Notes: generated by a model not told the origin, from the letters alone. A stretch of 64,000 nt of DNA from Micromonospora musae (GCF_003626635.1 NZ_RAZT01000003.1:372001-436000), one strand, 5' to 3'; counted from the first letter of the stretch, positions 1-10,851 are shown. Translations and numbers: made by a program.

Positions 1-962
1 AGCCGGCGCCACCGATCCTCTCCGACGGCGCGGCCCGGTCGCCCGAGGAGGCGTACGCCGCCGACCTGGCCGGGCTGCGGCGCCTCGACGACCTGTCCGG
101 CGGGGCCGACCTCGCACCGCTCGGCACGGACCGGCTCCGCCGGGTGGCGCGGGCGCTGCCCCGGTCCGGTCCGGCGGGCCGCCGGCGGTTGCTGCCCCTG
201 CTCGCCGAGGCGGCCCAGCTCGCCGGTTGGCTCGCCGCCGACGCCGGTGACCCGAGCGCCGGTCTGGACGCGTACCGGCTCGGGCTGCGCGCCGCCGCGG
301 CCGCCGGCGACCCGGCCCTCGCCGGGCACGTGCTCGGCTCGGCCAGTCACCTGCTCGCCGACGCCGGGGATCCCGAGGGCGCCCTCCTGCTGGCCCGCAC
401 CGCGCACGCGGGCGGCCGACGGTGGGCCAGCCCCGGGCTGCGTGCCCTGTTGCTGCACCGGGTGGCGTTCGCCGCGGCCCTCGCGGGGCGGCCGGAGGCG
501 GCCGGGCAGGCCCTCCGCGCCGCCGACCTGGCCACCACGGCTCCCGCCGCCGGGCACGAACCGTCCTGGCTCTACTGGCTCGACGCGCCGGAGCTGACGG
601 CGATGACCGGGCGCACCCTGGTCGCCCTCGGGCGGCCCCGGCGGGTCGAGGCGTTGCTGGCCGGGGCGGCCCGGGAGCGCGGGCGTCCGCGTCGCGCGGC
701 GGTGTACGGCGGTTGGCTGGCCCGCGGCTACCTCCAGCTCGGTGAGGTGGAGCTGGCCTGCGAGGTGGCGGGGGCGGCCCTCGTCGACGCGATCCGTGCC
801 GGGTCGCCTCGGGCCTCGGCCCAGCTGACCGAGGTACGGCGTGGCCTGGCCGCGCACCGGCGGGCGCCGGCGGTCCGTCGTCACATGACGTTGGTCACCA
901 CGACCCGCCCCTATCTGCCTCGCCCGCCCTCGTCCGGGCGGGTGCGGGATCGGCGCCGGTGA
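1..962 (+). CDS. C-terminal part of a TPR-containing transcriptional regulator (5' end outside window)
   Basis: The frame is open from the window edge (first full codon at 3) to a TGA at 960-962, so the N-terminus is missing. The visible part is an alanine- and leucine-rich chain of helical repeats (LLPLLAEAAQLAGWLAADAG, then GDPALAGHVLGSASHLLADA) typical of the tetratricopeptide-like C-terminal half of actinomycete XRE-family regulators, whose helix-turn-helix would lie upstream of the window. The last 40 residues are Arg/Pro rich and probably disordered. It is followed after 63 bp by the prenyl synthase gene on the same strand. Seen: repeats and open frame. Family knowledge: XRE plus TPR architecture. 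The DNA-binding half itself is not visible, so the regulator call is an inference. Confidence 0.6.
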   Translation, partial: PAPPILSDGAARSPEEAYAADLAGLRRLDDLSGGADLAPLGTDRLRRVARALPRSGPAGRRRLLPLLAEAAQLAGWLAADAGDPSAGLDAYRLGLRAAAAAGDPALAGHVLGSASHLLADAGDPEGALLLARTAHAGGRRWASPGLRALLLHRVAFAAALAGRPEAAGQALRAADLATTAPAAGHEPSWLYWLDAPELTAMTGRTLVALGRPRRVEALLAGAARERGRPRRAAVYGGWLARGYLQLGEVELACEVAGAALVDAIRAGSPRASAQLTEVRRGLAAHRRAPAVRRHMTLVTTTRPYLPRPPSSGRVRDRRR

Positions 963-1013
963 GCTACGGCTCGCCTTGATACTGGCGGGTATCGCATGCC
1001 CGACCCGACCGGC

Positions 1014-1019
1014 TAGCGT
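1014..1019 (+). promoter_or_regulatory. candidate -10 box (TAGCGT), leaderless start of the prenyl synthase
   Basis: TAGCGT lies exactly six bases before the GTG at 1026 and no Shine-Dalgarno sequence is present, which suits a leaderless transcript. A short inverted repeat GATAC-N6-GTATC at 978-993 lies upstream and could be an operator. No convincing -35 box is seen. Confidence 0.4.
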
Positions 1020-1025
1020 TCACGC

Positions 1026-2108
1026 GTGAACGACGCAGCTTCCGTCTCCCCCGTCGACCGTGCCGGTCTGCGGCAGCGAATCGACAAGGCCCTCGCCGAG
1101 TTCCTGGCCAACCAGCGGATCTGGATGGCCGGGGTCGACGACGCGCTGTCCCCCCTGGCGGAGGTGATCGAGGCGTTCGTACTGGGTGGCGGCAAGCGGC
1201 TGCGGCCGGCCTTCGCCTACTGGGGTTACCGCGGGGCCGGCGGCGTCGACAGCGATCAGGTCCTGGCCGCGCTGGCCGCCCTCGAACTGGTGCAGGCCAG
1301 CGCCCTGATCCACGACGACCTGATGGACCGCTCGGACACCCGGCGCGGCGAGCCCGCGGTGCACCGCCGGTTCGCCACCCGCCACCGCCGCTCCAACTGG
1401 GGTGGCGACCCGGACGGCTTCGGCGACGCCGCCGCGATCCTGCTCGGCGATCTCTGCCTGGTCTGGTCCGACGAGCTGCTGCACTCCGCCGGGCTGGAGC
1501 CGGGCACGGTGGCCCGGGCCCGTCCGGTCTTCGACGAGATGCGCACGGAGGTCACCGTCGGGCAGTACCTCGACGTCCTCGCCCAGGTGACCCGGGACAC
1601 CTCGGTGGAGCGCGCCGGCAAGGTCGCCCGCTACAAGTCGGCGAAGTACACGGTCGAGCGGCCGCTGCTCCTCGGCGCCGCGCTGGCGGACGCCCCGGTG
1701 GAGGTCGAGGCGGCCTACTCGGCGTACGGGTTGCCGCTGGGTGAGGCGTTCCAGCTCCGCGACGACCTGCTCGGTGTCTTCGGCGACCCGGCGCAGACCG
1801 GTAAGCCGGCCGGCGACGACCTGCGTGAGGGCAAGCGGACCTTCCTGGTGGCGGCCGCGTTGGAGGTGCTCGACGAGGGCGACCGGGCGCAGCTCCTGGC
1901 CGGGCTCGGTGACCCGGGGCTCGACGAGGAGGGGGTGACCCGGCTGCGCGGGCTGATCACCAGGAGCGGCGCGCCGGTCCGTACGGAGCAGCGGATCACC
2001 GCTCTGACCGACAGCGCGCTGGCGGCGCTCGCCCCGGTCGACCTCGACATCGAGGCCCGCCAGGCGCTCGTCGACCTCGCCGCCGCCGCCACCCGCCGCA
2101 CCGACTGA
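1026..2108 (+). CDS. polyprenyl (geranylgeranyl-type) diphosphate synthase
   Basis: Trans-isoprenyl diphosphate synthase of 360 residues, which condenses isopentenyl diphosphate with an allylic diphosphate. Seen: GGGKRLRP at about residues 54-61, the first aspartate-rich motif HDDLMD at 96-101, and the second aspartate-rich motif RDDLLGVFGD near residue 245, so both magnesium-binding sites are intact. The GTG start at 1026 has no ribosome-binding site but has a -10-like box six bases upstream. Gene order (prenyl synthase, Rv2175c-like protein, PknL) matches M. tuberculosis Rv2173 (idsA2) to Rv2176. Chain length of the product cannot be read from sequence alone; a C20 product for carotenoids or a longer chain is possible. 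Convergent with the small DNA-binding protein gene downstream. Confidence 0.9.
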   Translation: MNDAASVSPVDRAGLRQRIDKALAEFLANQRIWMAGVDDALSPLAEVIEAFVLGGGKRLRPAFAYWGYRGAGGVDSDQVLAALAALELVQASALIHDDLMDRSDTRRGEPAVHRRFATRHRRSNWGGDPDGFGDAAAILLGDLCLVWSDELLHSAGLEPGTVARARPVFDEMRTEVTVGQYLDVLAQVTRDTSVERAGKVARYKSAKYTVERPLLLGAALADAPVEVEAAYSAYGLPLGEAFQLRDDLLGVFGDPAQTGKPAGDDLREGKRTFLVAAALEVLDEGDRAQLLAGLGDPGLDEEGVTRLRGLITRSGAPVRTEQRITALTDSALAALAPVDLDIEARQALVDLAAAATRRTD

Positions 2109-2154
2109 CCACCCACCCCCGCCCCTCACCCCGCCCTCGGCCCCGACCCTCTCC

Positions 2155-2219
2155 GCGTTGATCATGAAGTTATTGCCCCGACACGCCGCTTCGGCCGGCA
2201 ACAACTTCATGATCAACGC
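2155..2219. repeat. intergenic hairpin, 23-bp inverted repeat with 19-bp spacer
   Basis: Arms 2155-2177 (GCGTTGATCATGAAGTTATT, continuing GCC) and 2197-2219 are reverse complements with a single mismatch, separated by 19 bp. It lies between the convergent ends of the prenyl synthase and Rv2175c-like genes, so it could act as a two-way terminator, but its AT-richer arms set it apart from the surrounding GC and suggest a dispersed repeat. Confidence 0.85.
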
Positions 2220-2256
2220 ACGGAGACGCCCGGAGGGGGCGGCGGGGTGGGGCGGG

Positions 2257-2637
2257 TTAGAAGCCGAGGGCTTGGGCGCGGCGTTTGACCTCGCGGGCCT
2301 GGTCGCCGCCGAGGGCGGCGGCCGGGGTTCCGGGCAGGGTGTCGTCCGGCTCGTAGAGCCAGCGCAGCGCGGCCTCGTCGTCGTAGCCGGCATCGGTCAG
2401 GAGGTTGAGCACGCCGGGTAGGTGCTTGAGCACCGTACGGTTGGCCACCAGGTCCGCGGGCACCCGGCGGACGCCGTCGCGGCGGACCGCCAACAGCTCC
2501 CGGTCGCGGATCATCTGGTGCACCTTGCTGATCGACACGTCGAGACGCTCGGCGACGTCGGGCAGGGTCAGCCAGCCGGCCGCGTCGGCGGGTCCGGGGC
2601 CGGCTGCGGCCTGGTCGGCGGGTACGGATTCGGTCAC
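2257..2637 (-). CDS. Rv2175c-like DNA-binding protein, probable PknL substrate
   Basis: 126-residue protein. Residues about 20-65 form a winged helix-turn-helix (WLTLPDVAERLDVSISKVHQ, then a basic strand RRDGVRRVPADL), followed by a C-terminal helical domain (LTDAGYDDEAALRWLY). This is the layout of M. tuberculosis Rv2175c, a DNA-binding protein that is phosphorylated by PknL in that organism. Here too the gene sits divergently beside the pknL homologue, with 273 bp between the two starts. The Thr/Ser in the flexible N-terminus (MTES) are the kind of sites PknL uses, but which residue is modified is not visible. DNA target unknown. Convergent with the prenyl synthase gene. Confidence 0.85.
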   Translation of the reverse strand: MTESVPADQAAAGPGPADAAGWLTLPDVAERLDVSISKVHQMIRDRELLAVRRDGVRRVPADLVANRTVLKHLPGVLNLLTDAGYDDEAALRWLYEPDDTLPGTPAAALGGDQAREVKRRAQALGF

Positions 2638-2872
2638 CCGAACACCCTGCCACGGGGCGACCGGGCCAGGCCAAACGGCACCCCGGACACCACGATCCGA
2701 TACTCAGGGTCACCCATCGATCACCCGGACGGACCGACGGTCGCTCTCCCCGTCCACCGGGCGCGAACCCTCCGAGCCGGCACAGGGGCGCGTTCGCGCA
2801 GATCAGCGCCGTCTCCGGGCGGCGGACGAGCGCGGCGGGCGGACGAGGTCGGACCCCGGCTGTAGCATCCTG

Positions 2873-2902
2873 TTCAACCTTCGACCCCTGGACACATAGA
2901 CT
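2873..2902 (+). promoter_or_regulatory. candidate pknL promoter
   Basis: TTCAAC (2873-2878) and TAGACT (2897-2902) are separated by 18 bp and the second hexamer ends eight bases before the ATG at 2911. There is no ribosome-binding site, so the transcript may be leaderless or nearly so. Confidence 0.4.
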
Positions 2903-2910
2903 TCCTGCCG

Positions 2911-4893
2911 ATGGACACACAGGTCGCCGACACGTTGCTTGGCTCGCTGATAGACGGGCGCTACCGCATCCGCGGTCGCGTGGCCCGTGGCGGCATGGCG
3001 ACCGTGTACACCGCCACCGACGAACGCCTCGAGCGCACCGTCGCCGTCAAGATCATTCATCCGACCCAGGCCCCCGAGGCCCGGGCCCGGATCGCCGGTT
3101 TCGTCGAGCGCTTCACCGACGAGGCGAAGACCATCGCCCGGCTCACCCACCCCAACGTGGTGGCGGTCTACGACCAGGGCACCCACGGCGGCCTGCCCTA
3201 CCTGGTGATGGAGTACGTACGCGGCCGCACCCTGCGCGAGGTGCTCGCCGAGCGGCGCCGGCTCAACCCGGACGAGGCGCTGGCCATCTTCGAGCAGATG
3301 CTCGCCGCGATCGCCGCCGCGCACCGCTCCGGAGTGGTCCACCGCGACGTCAAGCCGGAGAACGTGCTGGTTGCCGAGGCACCCACCGGGGGCATGGCCA
3401 ATCTGGTCGACGGCGTCGTCAAGGTGGCCGACTTCGGCCTAGCCCGCGCCGTCGAGGCGAGCGCCGACGAGGAGAGCGGCAACCAGCTCATGGCGACCGT
3501 GGCGTACGTCGCCCCCGAGCTGGTCACCAAGGGTCACGCCGATCCACGTACCGACGTCTACTCGGCCGGCATCGTGCTCTTCGAGATGCTCACCGGCCGG
3601 GTCCCCTACGACGGTGGCCGCCCGATCGACATCGCCTGGCAGCACGTCGACCGCGACGTGCCGTCCCCGTCGACCCTGGTTCCCGGCCTACCACCGGCCC
3701 TCGACAACCTCGTCGCCCGCGCCACCCGGCGGGACCCGGACGCCCGGCCCACCGACGCCGGCGCGCTCCTCGCCGAGGTGCAGGTGGCCCGCGACGAGCT
3801 GGGCAACCCGAACAGCCACACCACGGTGCTACGTCGGATCACCACCGAGCCGCCGGTCTCCGAGCCGACCATGGTGGTCGCGGCGGTGCGCCCGGCCGAG
3901 CGGCCGGCGTGGGCCCGGTTGCCCGAGGACGGTCAACGGGTCGGTCGACGTCGGGCCGCGCCGCCGGAGAGCGACGGTTTCGGCGCCCGGCTCGGTCGGC
4001 TCTTCACGGGGGTGGCCGGCGAGAGCCGCGGTCGCCTGGCGATCATCGCCACCGCTGCGGCGCTCGTGCTGGTCGCCGCGCTCGGCGGCTGGTACCTCAC
4101 GTTCGGCCGCTACACCGACGCCCCGCAGCTGGTGAGCCTGACCAAGGCGGACGCGGAGGCGCAGATCGCCCGCGCCGGCCTCGTCCTGAAGTACGCCGAG
4201 CCCCGCTACGACGCCACCGTTCCGCGCGACAGCGTCCTGCTCCAGGACCCGGGCTCGGCCGATCGGATCCTCAAGGGCGGCACCGTCACCCTGACCCTCT
4301 CCCTCGGTCCGGAGCAGTTCCCGGTGCCGGACGTGGTGGGCAAGGAGTTCGAGCTCGCCGAGGCGGACCTGGTCAGCGCCAACCTGGTGGCGGTCAAGGG
4401 CACGGCCCGCTACGACGACACCCTGCCCGCCGGGGTGGTGGTGGCGACCAACCCGAAGGTCGGCGCACAGGTCAAGCCGGGCGCCAAGGTGACGGTGATC
4501 CTGAGCAAGGGCAGGGCCCCGATCAGCGTGCCCAACCTGGTCGGCAAGAACCTCAACGACGCCCGGGCCGAGCTGTCCCGGCTGGGCCTGGTCGCGGTGG
4601 AGAACTTCAAGGACTCGGAGAAGCCGAAGGACGAGATCCTCGGGCAGAGCCCGGCCGACGGCACCGGCGTGGAGCGCGGCGCCGAGGTCAAGCTGGAGAT
4701 CAGCAAGGGCCCGCCGGCGGTGGTGGTGCCCCGGGTGATGGATCTGCCCTGCCAGCAGGCCAAGCAGGTGTTGGAGAGCCAGGGCTTCCCGGTGACCATC
4801 CAGTTCAACCCGAACGCCGTCGTCCGGTTCCAGAACCCGGGCGAGAACTCGCAGGTGCCTCCGGGCACCCCGGTCACGATCGGGTGCTTCTGA
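2911..4893 (+). CDS. pknL: PknL-type serine/threonine protein kinase with PASTA repeats
   Basis: Transmembrane receptor kinase of 660 residues. Seen: glycine loop and VAVKII with Lys47; HRDVKPEN at about 144-151 (catalytic Asp146); DFG at about 174; a Ser/Thr-rich activation loop ending TVAYVAPELV; a juxtamembrane linker rich in Arg and Pro; one membrane helix at about 374-396; then about 260 extracellular residues made of four PASTA repeats (for example FPVPDVVGKEFELAEADLVS), which in this family sense peptidoglycan fragments or lipid II. M. tuberculosis PknL, in the same position, has only a short outer segment, so the PASTA array is the main difference. Divergent from the Rv2175c-like substrate gene; the endonuclease IV gene starts one base after its stop, suggesting co-transcription. 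Confidence 0.92.
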   Translation: MDTQVADTLLGSLIDGRYRIRGRVARGGMATVYTATDERLERTVAVKIIHPTQAPEARARIAGFVERFTDEAKTIARLTHPNVVAVYDQGTHGGLPYLVMEYVRGRTLREVLAERRRLNPDEALAIFEQMLAAIAAAHRSGVVHRDVKPENVLVAEAPTGGMANLVDGVVKVADFGLARAVEASADEESGNQLMATVAYVAPELVTKGHADPRTDVYSAGIVLFEMLTGRVPYDGGRPIDIAWQHVDRDVPSPSTLVPGLPPALDNLVARATRRDPDARPTDAGALLAEVQVARDELGNPNSHTTVLRRITTEPPVSEPTMVVAAVRPAERPAWARLPEDGQRVGRRRAAPPESDGFGARLGRLFTGVAGESRGRLAIIATAAALVLVAALGGWYLTFGRYTDAPQLVSLTKADAEAQIARAGLVLKYAEPRYDATVPRDSVLLQDPGSADRILKGGTVTLTLSLGPEQFPVPDVVGKEFELAEADLVSANLVAVKGTARYDDTLPAGVVVATNPKVGAQVKPGAKVTVILSKGRAPISVPNLVGKNLNDARAELSRLGLVAVENFKDSEKPKDEILGQSPADGTGVERGAEVKLEISKGPPAVVVPRVMDLPCQQAKQVLESQGFPVTIQFNPNAVVRFQNPGENSQVPPGTPVTIGCF

Positions 4894-4894
4894 C

Positions 4895-5761
4895 ATGCCG
4901 GTGAACGTGGCCCGTCCGGTCGGCACGCACACGCCGACCTCGGGCGGCTTGGCCAAGGCGGCTCTGCCCTATCTCGACGCGACCGGCGCCGAGGTCGTCC
5001 AGGTCTACGTCTCCAACTCCCGGGGTTGGGCGCTGCCGGCGGGTGATCCGGTGCAGGACGAGCTGTTCCGCGCCGGCTGCGCCGAGCGGGGCGTTCCGGT
5101 CTTCATCCACGCGTCCCTGCTCGTCAATCTCGGCTCCCCCACCGCAGCCACGGTCGAGCGGTCGGCGCAGACGCTGGCGCACGCGCTGCGCCGGGGTGCG
5201 GCGATCGGCGCGCAGGGGGTGGTGTTCCACGCCGGCAGCGCGGTCGACGCCGGGCACGCCGAGGCGGCGATGCGGCAGGTCCGCGAGGCGCTGCTGCCGC
5301 TGCTGGACTCGGCCGCGGCCGCCGGCGGGCCGATGCTGCTGGTCGAGCCGAGCGCGGGCGGCGGACGGTCGCTCGCCTCCCGGGTGGAGCACCTCGGCCC
5401 CTACCTGGACGCGGTCGACCGGCATCCGGGGCTCGGCGTCTGCTTCGACACCTGCCACGCCTGGGCCGCCGGGCACGACCTGGCCGTCGAGGGCGGCATG
5501 ACCGCGACCCTGGACACCCTGGTCGCCACGGTCGGGGCGGATCGGCTGCGGCTGGTGCACGCCAACGACTCGAAGGACCTCTGCGGTTCGACCCGCGACC
5601 GGCACGAGAACATCGGCAAGGGCAGCATCGGCGAGCTGCCGTTCGCGGAGCTGATGACCCATCCGGCCACCGCCGGCGTGCCGACGGTGGTGGAGACCCC
5701 GTCGGAGAAGCATGTCGGCCATGACGCCGACGTCGCCACCCTCCAGCGCCTGCGCCGCTGA
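4895..5761 (+). CDS. nfo: deoxyribonuclease IV (AP endonuclease, Nfo family)
   Basis: 288-residue TIM-barrel endonuclease that cuts the DNA backbone 5' of abasic sites during base excision repair and uses three zinc ions. Seen: GVCFDTCHAWAAG, then VHANDSKDLCGSTRDRHENI and GKGSIG, which carry metal-binding Asp and His residues, and a metal-binding Glu in LLVEPSAGGG. The N-terminal signature normally GAHVSTSGGL is here GTHTPTSGGL, and LENTAG is replaced by VEPSAG; both are mild deviations. The ATG is one base after the pknL stop, so translation is probably coupled. It ends before a 38-bp palindromic terminator shared with the convergent threonine aldolase gene. Confidence 0.9.
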   Translation: MPVNVARPVGTHTPTSGGLAKAALPYLDATGAEVVQVYVSNSRGWALPAGDPVQDELFRAGCAERGVPVFIHASLLVNLGSPTAATVERSAQTLAHALRRGAAIGAQGVVFHAGSAVDAGHAEAAMRQVREALLPLLDSAAAAGGPMLLVEPSAGGGRSLASRVEHLGPYLDAVDRHPGLGVCFDTCHAWAAGHDLAVEGGMTATLDTLVATVGADRLRLVHANDSKDLCGSTRDRHENIGKGSIGELPFAELMTHPATAGVPTVVETPSEKHVGHDADVATLQRLRR

Positions 5762-5850
5762 CCGGGCCGAGCGCATCCGGCGACCCGGCGCCGCCGACCG
5801 AGGCCCGGGCTGGGGCACCGCACCAGGCCGGGCACACCAGGCATTCCACG

Positions 5851-5888
5851 CGCCGAGGGGCTGTTCCGTACGGAACAGCCCCTCGGCG
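5851..5888. terminator. bidirectional terminator, perfect 38-bp palindrome
   Basis: Arms 5851-5869 (CGCCGAGGGGCTGTTCCGT) and 5870-5888 are exact reverse complements with no intervening bases. It lies between the convergent nfo and threonine aldolase genes and could form a strong hairpin in either transcript. There is no T-run, as is usual in actinomycetes. Confidence 0.8.
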
Positions 5889-5911
5889 TGTGACCACGAC
5901 CCGGGCGGGGG

Positions 5912-6943
<1,032 letters not shown>

Positions 6944-6952
6944 AGTTGTCCT

Positions 6953-7050
6953 TTCGGCTGCCGGCCGCGGCGCTCGCGAGCTCACTGCTCACCTCGGTCG
7001 CAGCCGTCTCTTCGGCTGCGACCGCGGGGCTCGCCAGCTCACTGCTCGCC

Positions 7051-7053
<3 letters not shown>
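6953..7053. repeat. two-copy imperfect tandem repeat (period about 57-60 bp) with a hairpin, at the 3' end of the DAHP synthase gene
   Basis: The stretch TTCGGCTGC...CTCACTGCTCACCTC (6953-6995) recurs as TTCGGCTGC...CTCACTGCTCGCCTC (7013-7052). The second copy contains the TCA that is the stop codon of the minus-strand DAHP synthase gene. Between the copies, CGGTCGCAGCCG and CGGCTGCGACCG around 6995-7024 form a 12-bp stem with a six-base loop, a plausible terminator for that gene. Confidence 0.7.
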
Positions 7054-8526
<1,473 letters not shown>

Positions 8527-8555
8527 TCACCTGTCGACGGCGGCATCGACGCAGG

Positions 8556-9062
8556 TCAGGACGCCCTGCTCGGGCTGGGATCGACGCTGGGGCGGGCGCT
8601 GGCGGCGGTGTTTCCCGGCGCCTCCCCGGAGATGCACCAGTCCGCCCCGTCGCGGGTCACGGTGAAGACCAACGGTCGGGCGATCTTGCGCGAGTCGACG
8701 GCGACCGTGACGGAGACGTCCACCTCCTGGCCGTGTGGGCCGGACCGGACGCCGGTGATGGCCGCCTCCGGCACCTTGAAGTGGTCGGCGAAGTCGCCGT
8801 TCGGGCCGGTGGCCCCCGCGTCGAAGGCGTCGTGCATCACCGCGCAGAGCTGGCCGCGCCCGGCGTCCACGTCCTTGGCGACCACCGCGTCGAGGTAGGC
8901 CTGCACGCGCTCCCGGGACTTCGTGGCGGCCACCTCCGCTGGCCCCTCGGTGGGCTTCGGGGGCTGCTTCGGTTCACCGCCGAGGCCGCACCCGGCGAGG
9001 GCGGCCGGCAGGATCGCGAGCGCGAGGGCGGCGCCCGCCAGCCTCACGTGCGTTCCACCCAT
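8556..9062 (-). CDS. secreted lipoprotein of unknown function
   Basis: 168-residue precursor when started at the ATG at 9062, which follows a G-rich run (GAGGGGGG) and gives a proper signal: MGGTHVRLAG, hydrophobic core, lipobox LAGC with the acylated Cys near residue 23. The mature part starts with a Gly/Pro/Lys linker, then a compact alpha/beta domain of about 110 residues with RERVQAYLDAVVAKD and a WCIS strand near the end. This resembles the NTF2-like lipoproteins (DUF4878 type) common in actinomycetes, where no catalytic role is established. The C-terminus is Ser/Pro rich. It is monocistronic as far as seen, lying between the DAHP synthase start and the chitinase terminator. Confidence 0.75.
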   Translation of the reverse strand: MGGTHVRLAGAALALAILPAALAGCGLGGEPKQPPKPTEGPAEVAATKSRERVQAYLDAVVAKDVDAGRGQLCAVMHDAFDAGATGPNGDFADHFKVPEAAITGVRSGPHGQEVDVSVTVAVDSRKIARPLVFTVTRDGADWCISGEAPGNTAASARPSVDPSPSRAS

Positions 9063-9169
9063 CAAGCCCCCCTCGGCCGCCGGAATCGAGCCGTACCGAG
9101 CGGCGAGTCTGTCACATTCGCCGCACCGGACGACAGGGGTACCCCGCGACACCCCGGCGCGACACGCCG

Positions 9170-9200
9170 GGCGGGGAGGGACGGTGCGTCCCTCCCCGCC
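9170..9200 (-). terminator. terminator of the chitinase gene
   Basis: GGCGGGGAGGGAC (9170-9182) and GTCCCTCCCCGCC (9188-9200) pair perfectly over 13 bp with a five-base loop, starting 27 bases after the chitinase stop on the minus strand. Confidence 0.8.
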
Positions 9201-9226
9201 GTGTGGGTGATGCGTCGGCCTACGGC

Positions 9227-10819
9227 TCAGCCGAGACCGCCCTTGATGGCGCCGATCAGCTCGCCGTTGCCGGTGTCACCGGAGAGCTCCCAGAAGAACG
9301 CGCCACCGAGGCCCTGGTTGTTCGCGTACGTCATCTTTCCGTTGATCGTGGCGGGGGTGTCGTAGCTCCACCAGTTGCTGCCGCACTTGGCGTACGCCGT
9401 GCCGCCCACGGTGCCGGTGGCCGGGCAGGTGTTCTTGAGGACCTTGTAGTCCTCGATGCCCGCCTCGTAGGTGCCCGGGGCGGCGCCGGTGGCGCTGCCG
9501 CCGGGGGCGGCCTGGGTCACCCCGGTCCAGCCCCGGCCATAGAAGCCGACGCCGAGCAGCAGCTTGTTCGCCGGGATGCCCTTGCTCTTGAGCTTCTGGA
9601 TCGCCGCGTCCGACCAGAAGCCCTGCTGGGGAATGCCGGGGTACGAGGTCAGCGGCGAGTGCGGGGCGGTCGGGCCCTGCGGGTTGAAGGCGCCGAAGTA
9701 GTCGTACGTCATCGGCATGATCCAGTTGAGGTGCTGCGCGCCACCCGCGTAGTCGGTGACGTCGATCTTGCCGCCGTTGCTGCCGTCCGCGGTGATCGCC
9801 GCGGTGACCAGGGCGTTCGCGCCGAACCTGGTGCGCAGCGCGGAGACGACGTTCTTGAACGCGTTCGGGCCGCTGGCGTCACAGCTCAGTCCGCAGGCGT
9901 TCGGGTACTCCCAGTCGACGTCGATGCCGTCGAAGACGTCCGCCCAGCGCGGGTCCTCGACCAGGTTGTGGCAGCTCTCGGCGAAGGCGGTCGGGTTCTG
10001 CGCGGCCTGGGTGAAGCCGCCGGACCAGGTCCAGCCCCCGAAGGACCAGATCACCTTCAGGTGTGGGTACATCTGCTTGAGCTTGCGCAGCTGGTTGAAG
10101 CTGCCGCGCAGCGGCTGGTCCCAGGTGTCCGCGACGCCGTCGACGCTCTCCGCCGCGGTGTACGCCTTCTCGTAGTCGGCGTAGCTGTCGCCGATGGTGC
10201 ACCGGCCGCCGGTGGTGTTGCCGAAGGCGTAGAGGATGTGGGTCAACTTCGACGCCGAGCCGCTGGTGTGGATGTTCTTCACGTGATAGTTGCGGCCGTA
10301 CACGCCCCACTCGGCGAAGTAGCCCACGATCTTCTTGCCGCCGGGGTCCGGCGGGTTGGTCGGGGGCGGCGTGGTGGGCGGCGGCGTGGTGGGCGGGGTG
10401 CTGCCGCCGCCGCAGGAGGCGCCGTTGATGGTGCAGTTCAGCGGGGCCGCGTACGGGCCGCTGCCGTTGTAACCCCAGTTGAACGAGGTGCCGGGCGCGA
10501 TCGGGCCGGCCCAGCTCTTCTTCACCGCCACGTAGTGGTTGCCGCTTCGGGTCACGTCGGCGTCCCAGGAGCTGCTGATGCTCGTGCCGGCGGGCAGGTC
10601 GAACTCGATGCGCCAGGTGCCGACCGGAGCGTCGGAGCCGTTGGTGATGGTGACCCGGCCCTCGTGGCCGCTCCCCCAGTCCTGCACCTTCGTGAACGTG
10701 GTGGTCACGCTTCCCGCGCCGTAGGCGGCGGCGACGGGCGCCAACGTGGCGGTCAGCACGACCACGGCGCCGGCCCAGAGAGCCCGGCGGAGTGATCTCT
10801 TCATGGGACGCCTCCCCAA
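9227..10819 (-). CDS. secreted chitinase, CBM2 + GH18
   Basis: 530-residue secreted chitinase. Domains in order: signal peptide (about 1-32, MGRRPMKRSLRRALWAGAVV then AYGAGS), family 2 carbohydrate-binding module (about 33-140, with conserved Trp such as VQDWGSGHEGRVTI and TWRIEFDLP), a Pro/Thr linker, then a GH18 barrel from about 168. The catalytic motif DGIDVDWEYP is intact, with the proton-donor Glu near residue 304. Further GH18 signs are MPMTYDYFGAF and the C-terminal GGAFFWELSGD. It degrades chitin outside the cell. The start has GGGAGG five bases upstream, and a consensus-like promoter with a palindromic operator lies just before it. It is monocistronic, with its own terminator. Divergent from the PLD-like secreted protein gene. 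Confidence 0.95.
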   Translation of the reverse strand: MGRRPMKRSLRRALWAGAVVVLTATLAPVAAAYGAGSVTTTFTKVQDWGSGHEGRVTITNGSDAPVGTWRIEFDLPAGTSISSSWDADVTRSGNHYVAVKKSWAGPIAPGTSFNWGYNGSGPYAAPLNCTINGASCGGGSTPPTTPPPTTPPPTNPPDPGGKKIVGYFAEWGVYGRNYHVKNIHTSGSASKLTHILYAFGNTTGGRCTIGDSYADYEKAYTAAESVDGVADTWDQPLRGSFNQLRKLKQMYPHLKVIWSFGGWTWSGGFTQAAQNPTAFAESCHNLVEDPRWADVFDGIDVDWEYPNACGLSCDASGPNAFKNVVSALRTRFGANALVTAAITADGSNGGKIDVTDYAGGAQHLNWIMPMTYDYFGAFNPQGPTAPHSPLTSYPGIPQQGFWSDAAIQKLKSKGIPANKLLLGVGFYGRGWTGVTQAAPGGSATGAAPGTYEAGIEDYKVLKNTCPATGTVGGTAYAKCGSNWWSYDTPATINGKMTYANNQGLGGAFFWELSGDTGNGELIGAIKGGLG

Positions 10820-10823
10820 ACAG

Positions 10824-10840
10824 TTAGGAAACTTTCCAAA
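10824..10840 (-). promoter_or_regulatory. palindromic operator upstream of the chitinase gene
   Basis: TTAGGAAA-C-TTTCCAAA is a 17-bp near-perfect palindrome that lies just downstream of the predicted transcription start and upstream of the ribosome-binding site, where a bound repressor would block transcription. I recall similar TTAGGAAA palindromes near glycoside hydrolase genes of related genera but cannot name the regulator from sequence. Confidence 0.6.
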
Positions 10841-10851
10841 ATGTTGGTGAG

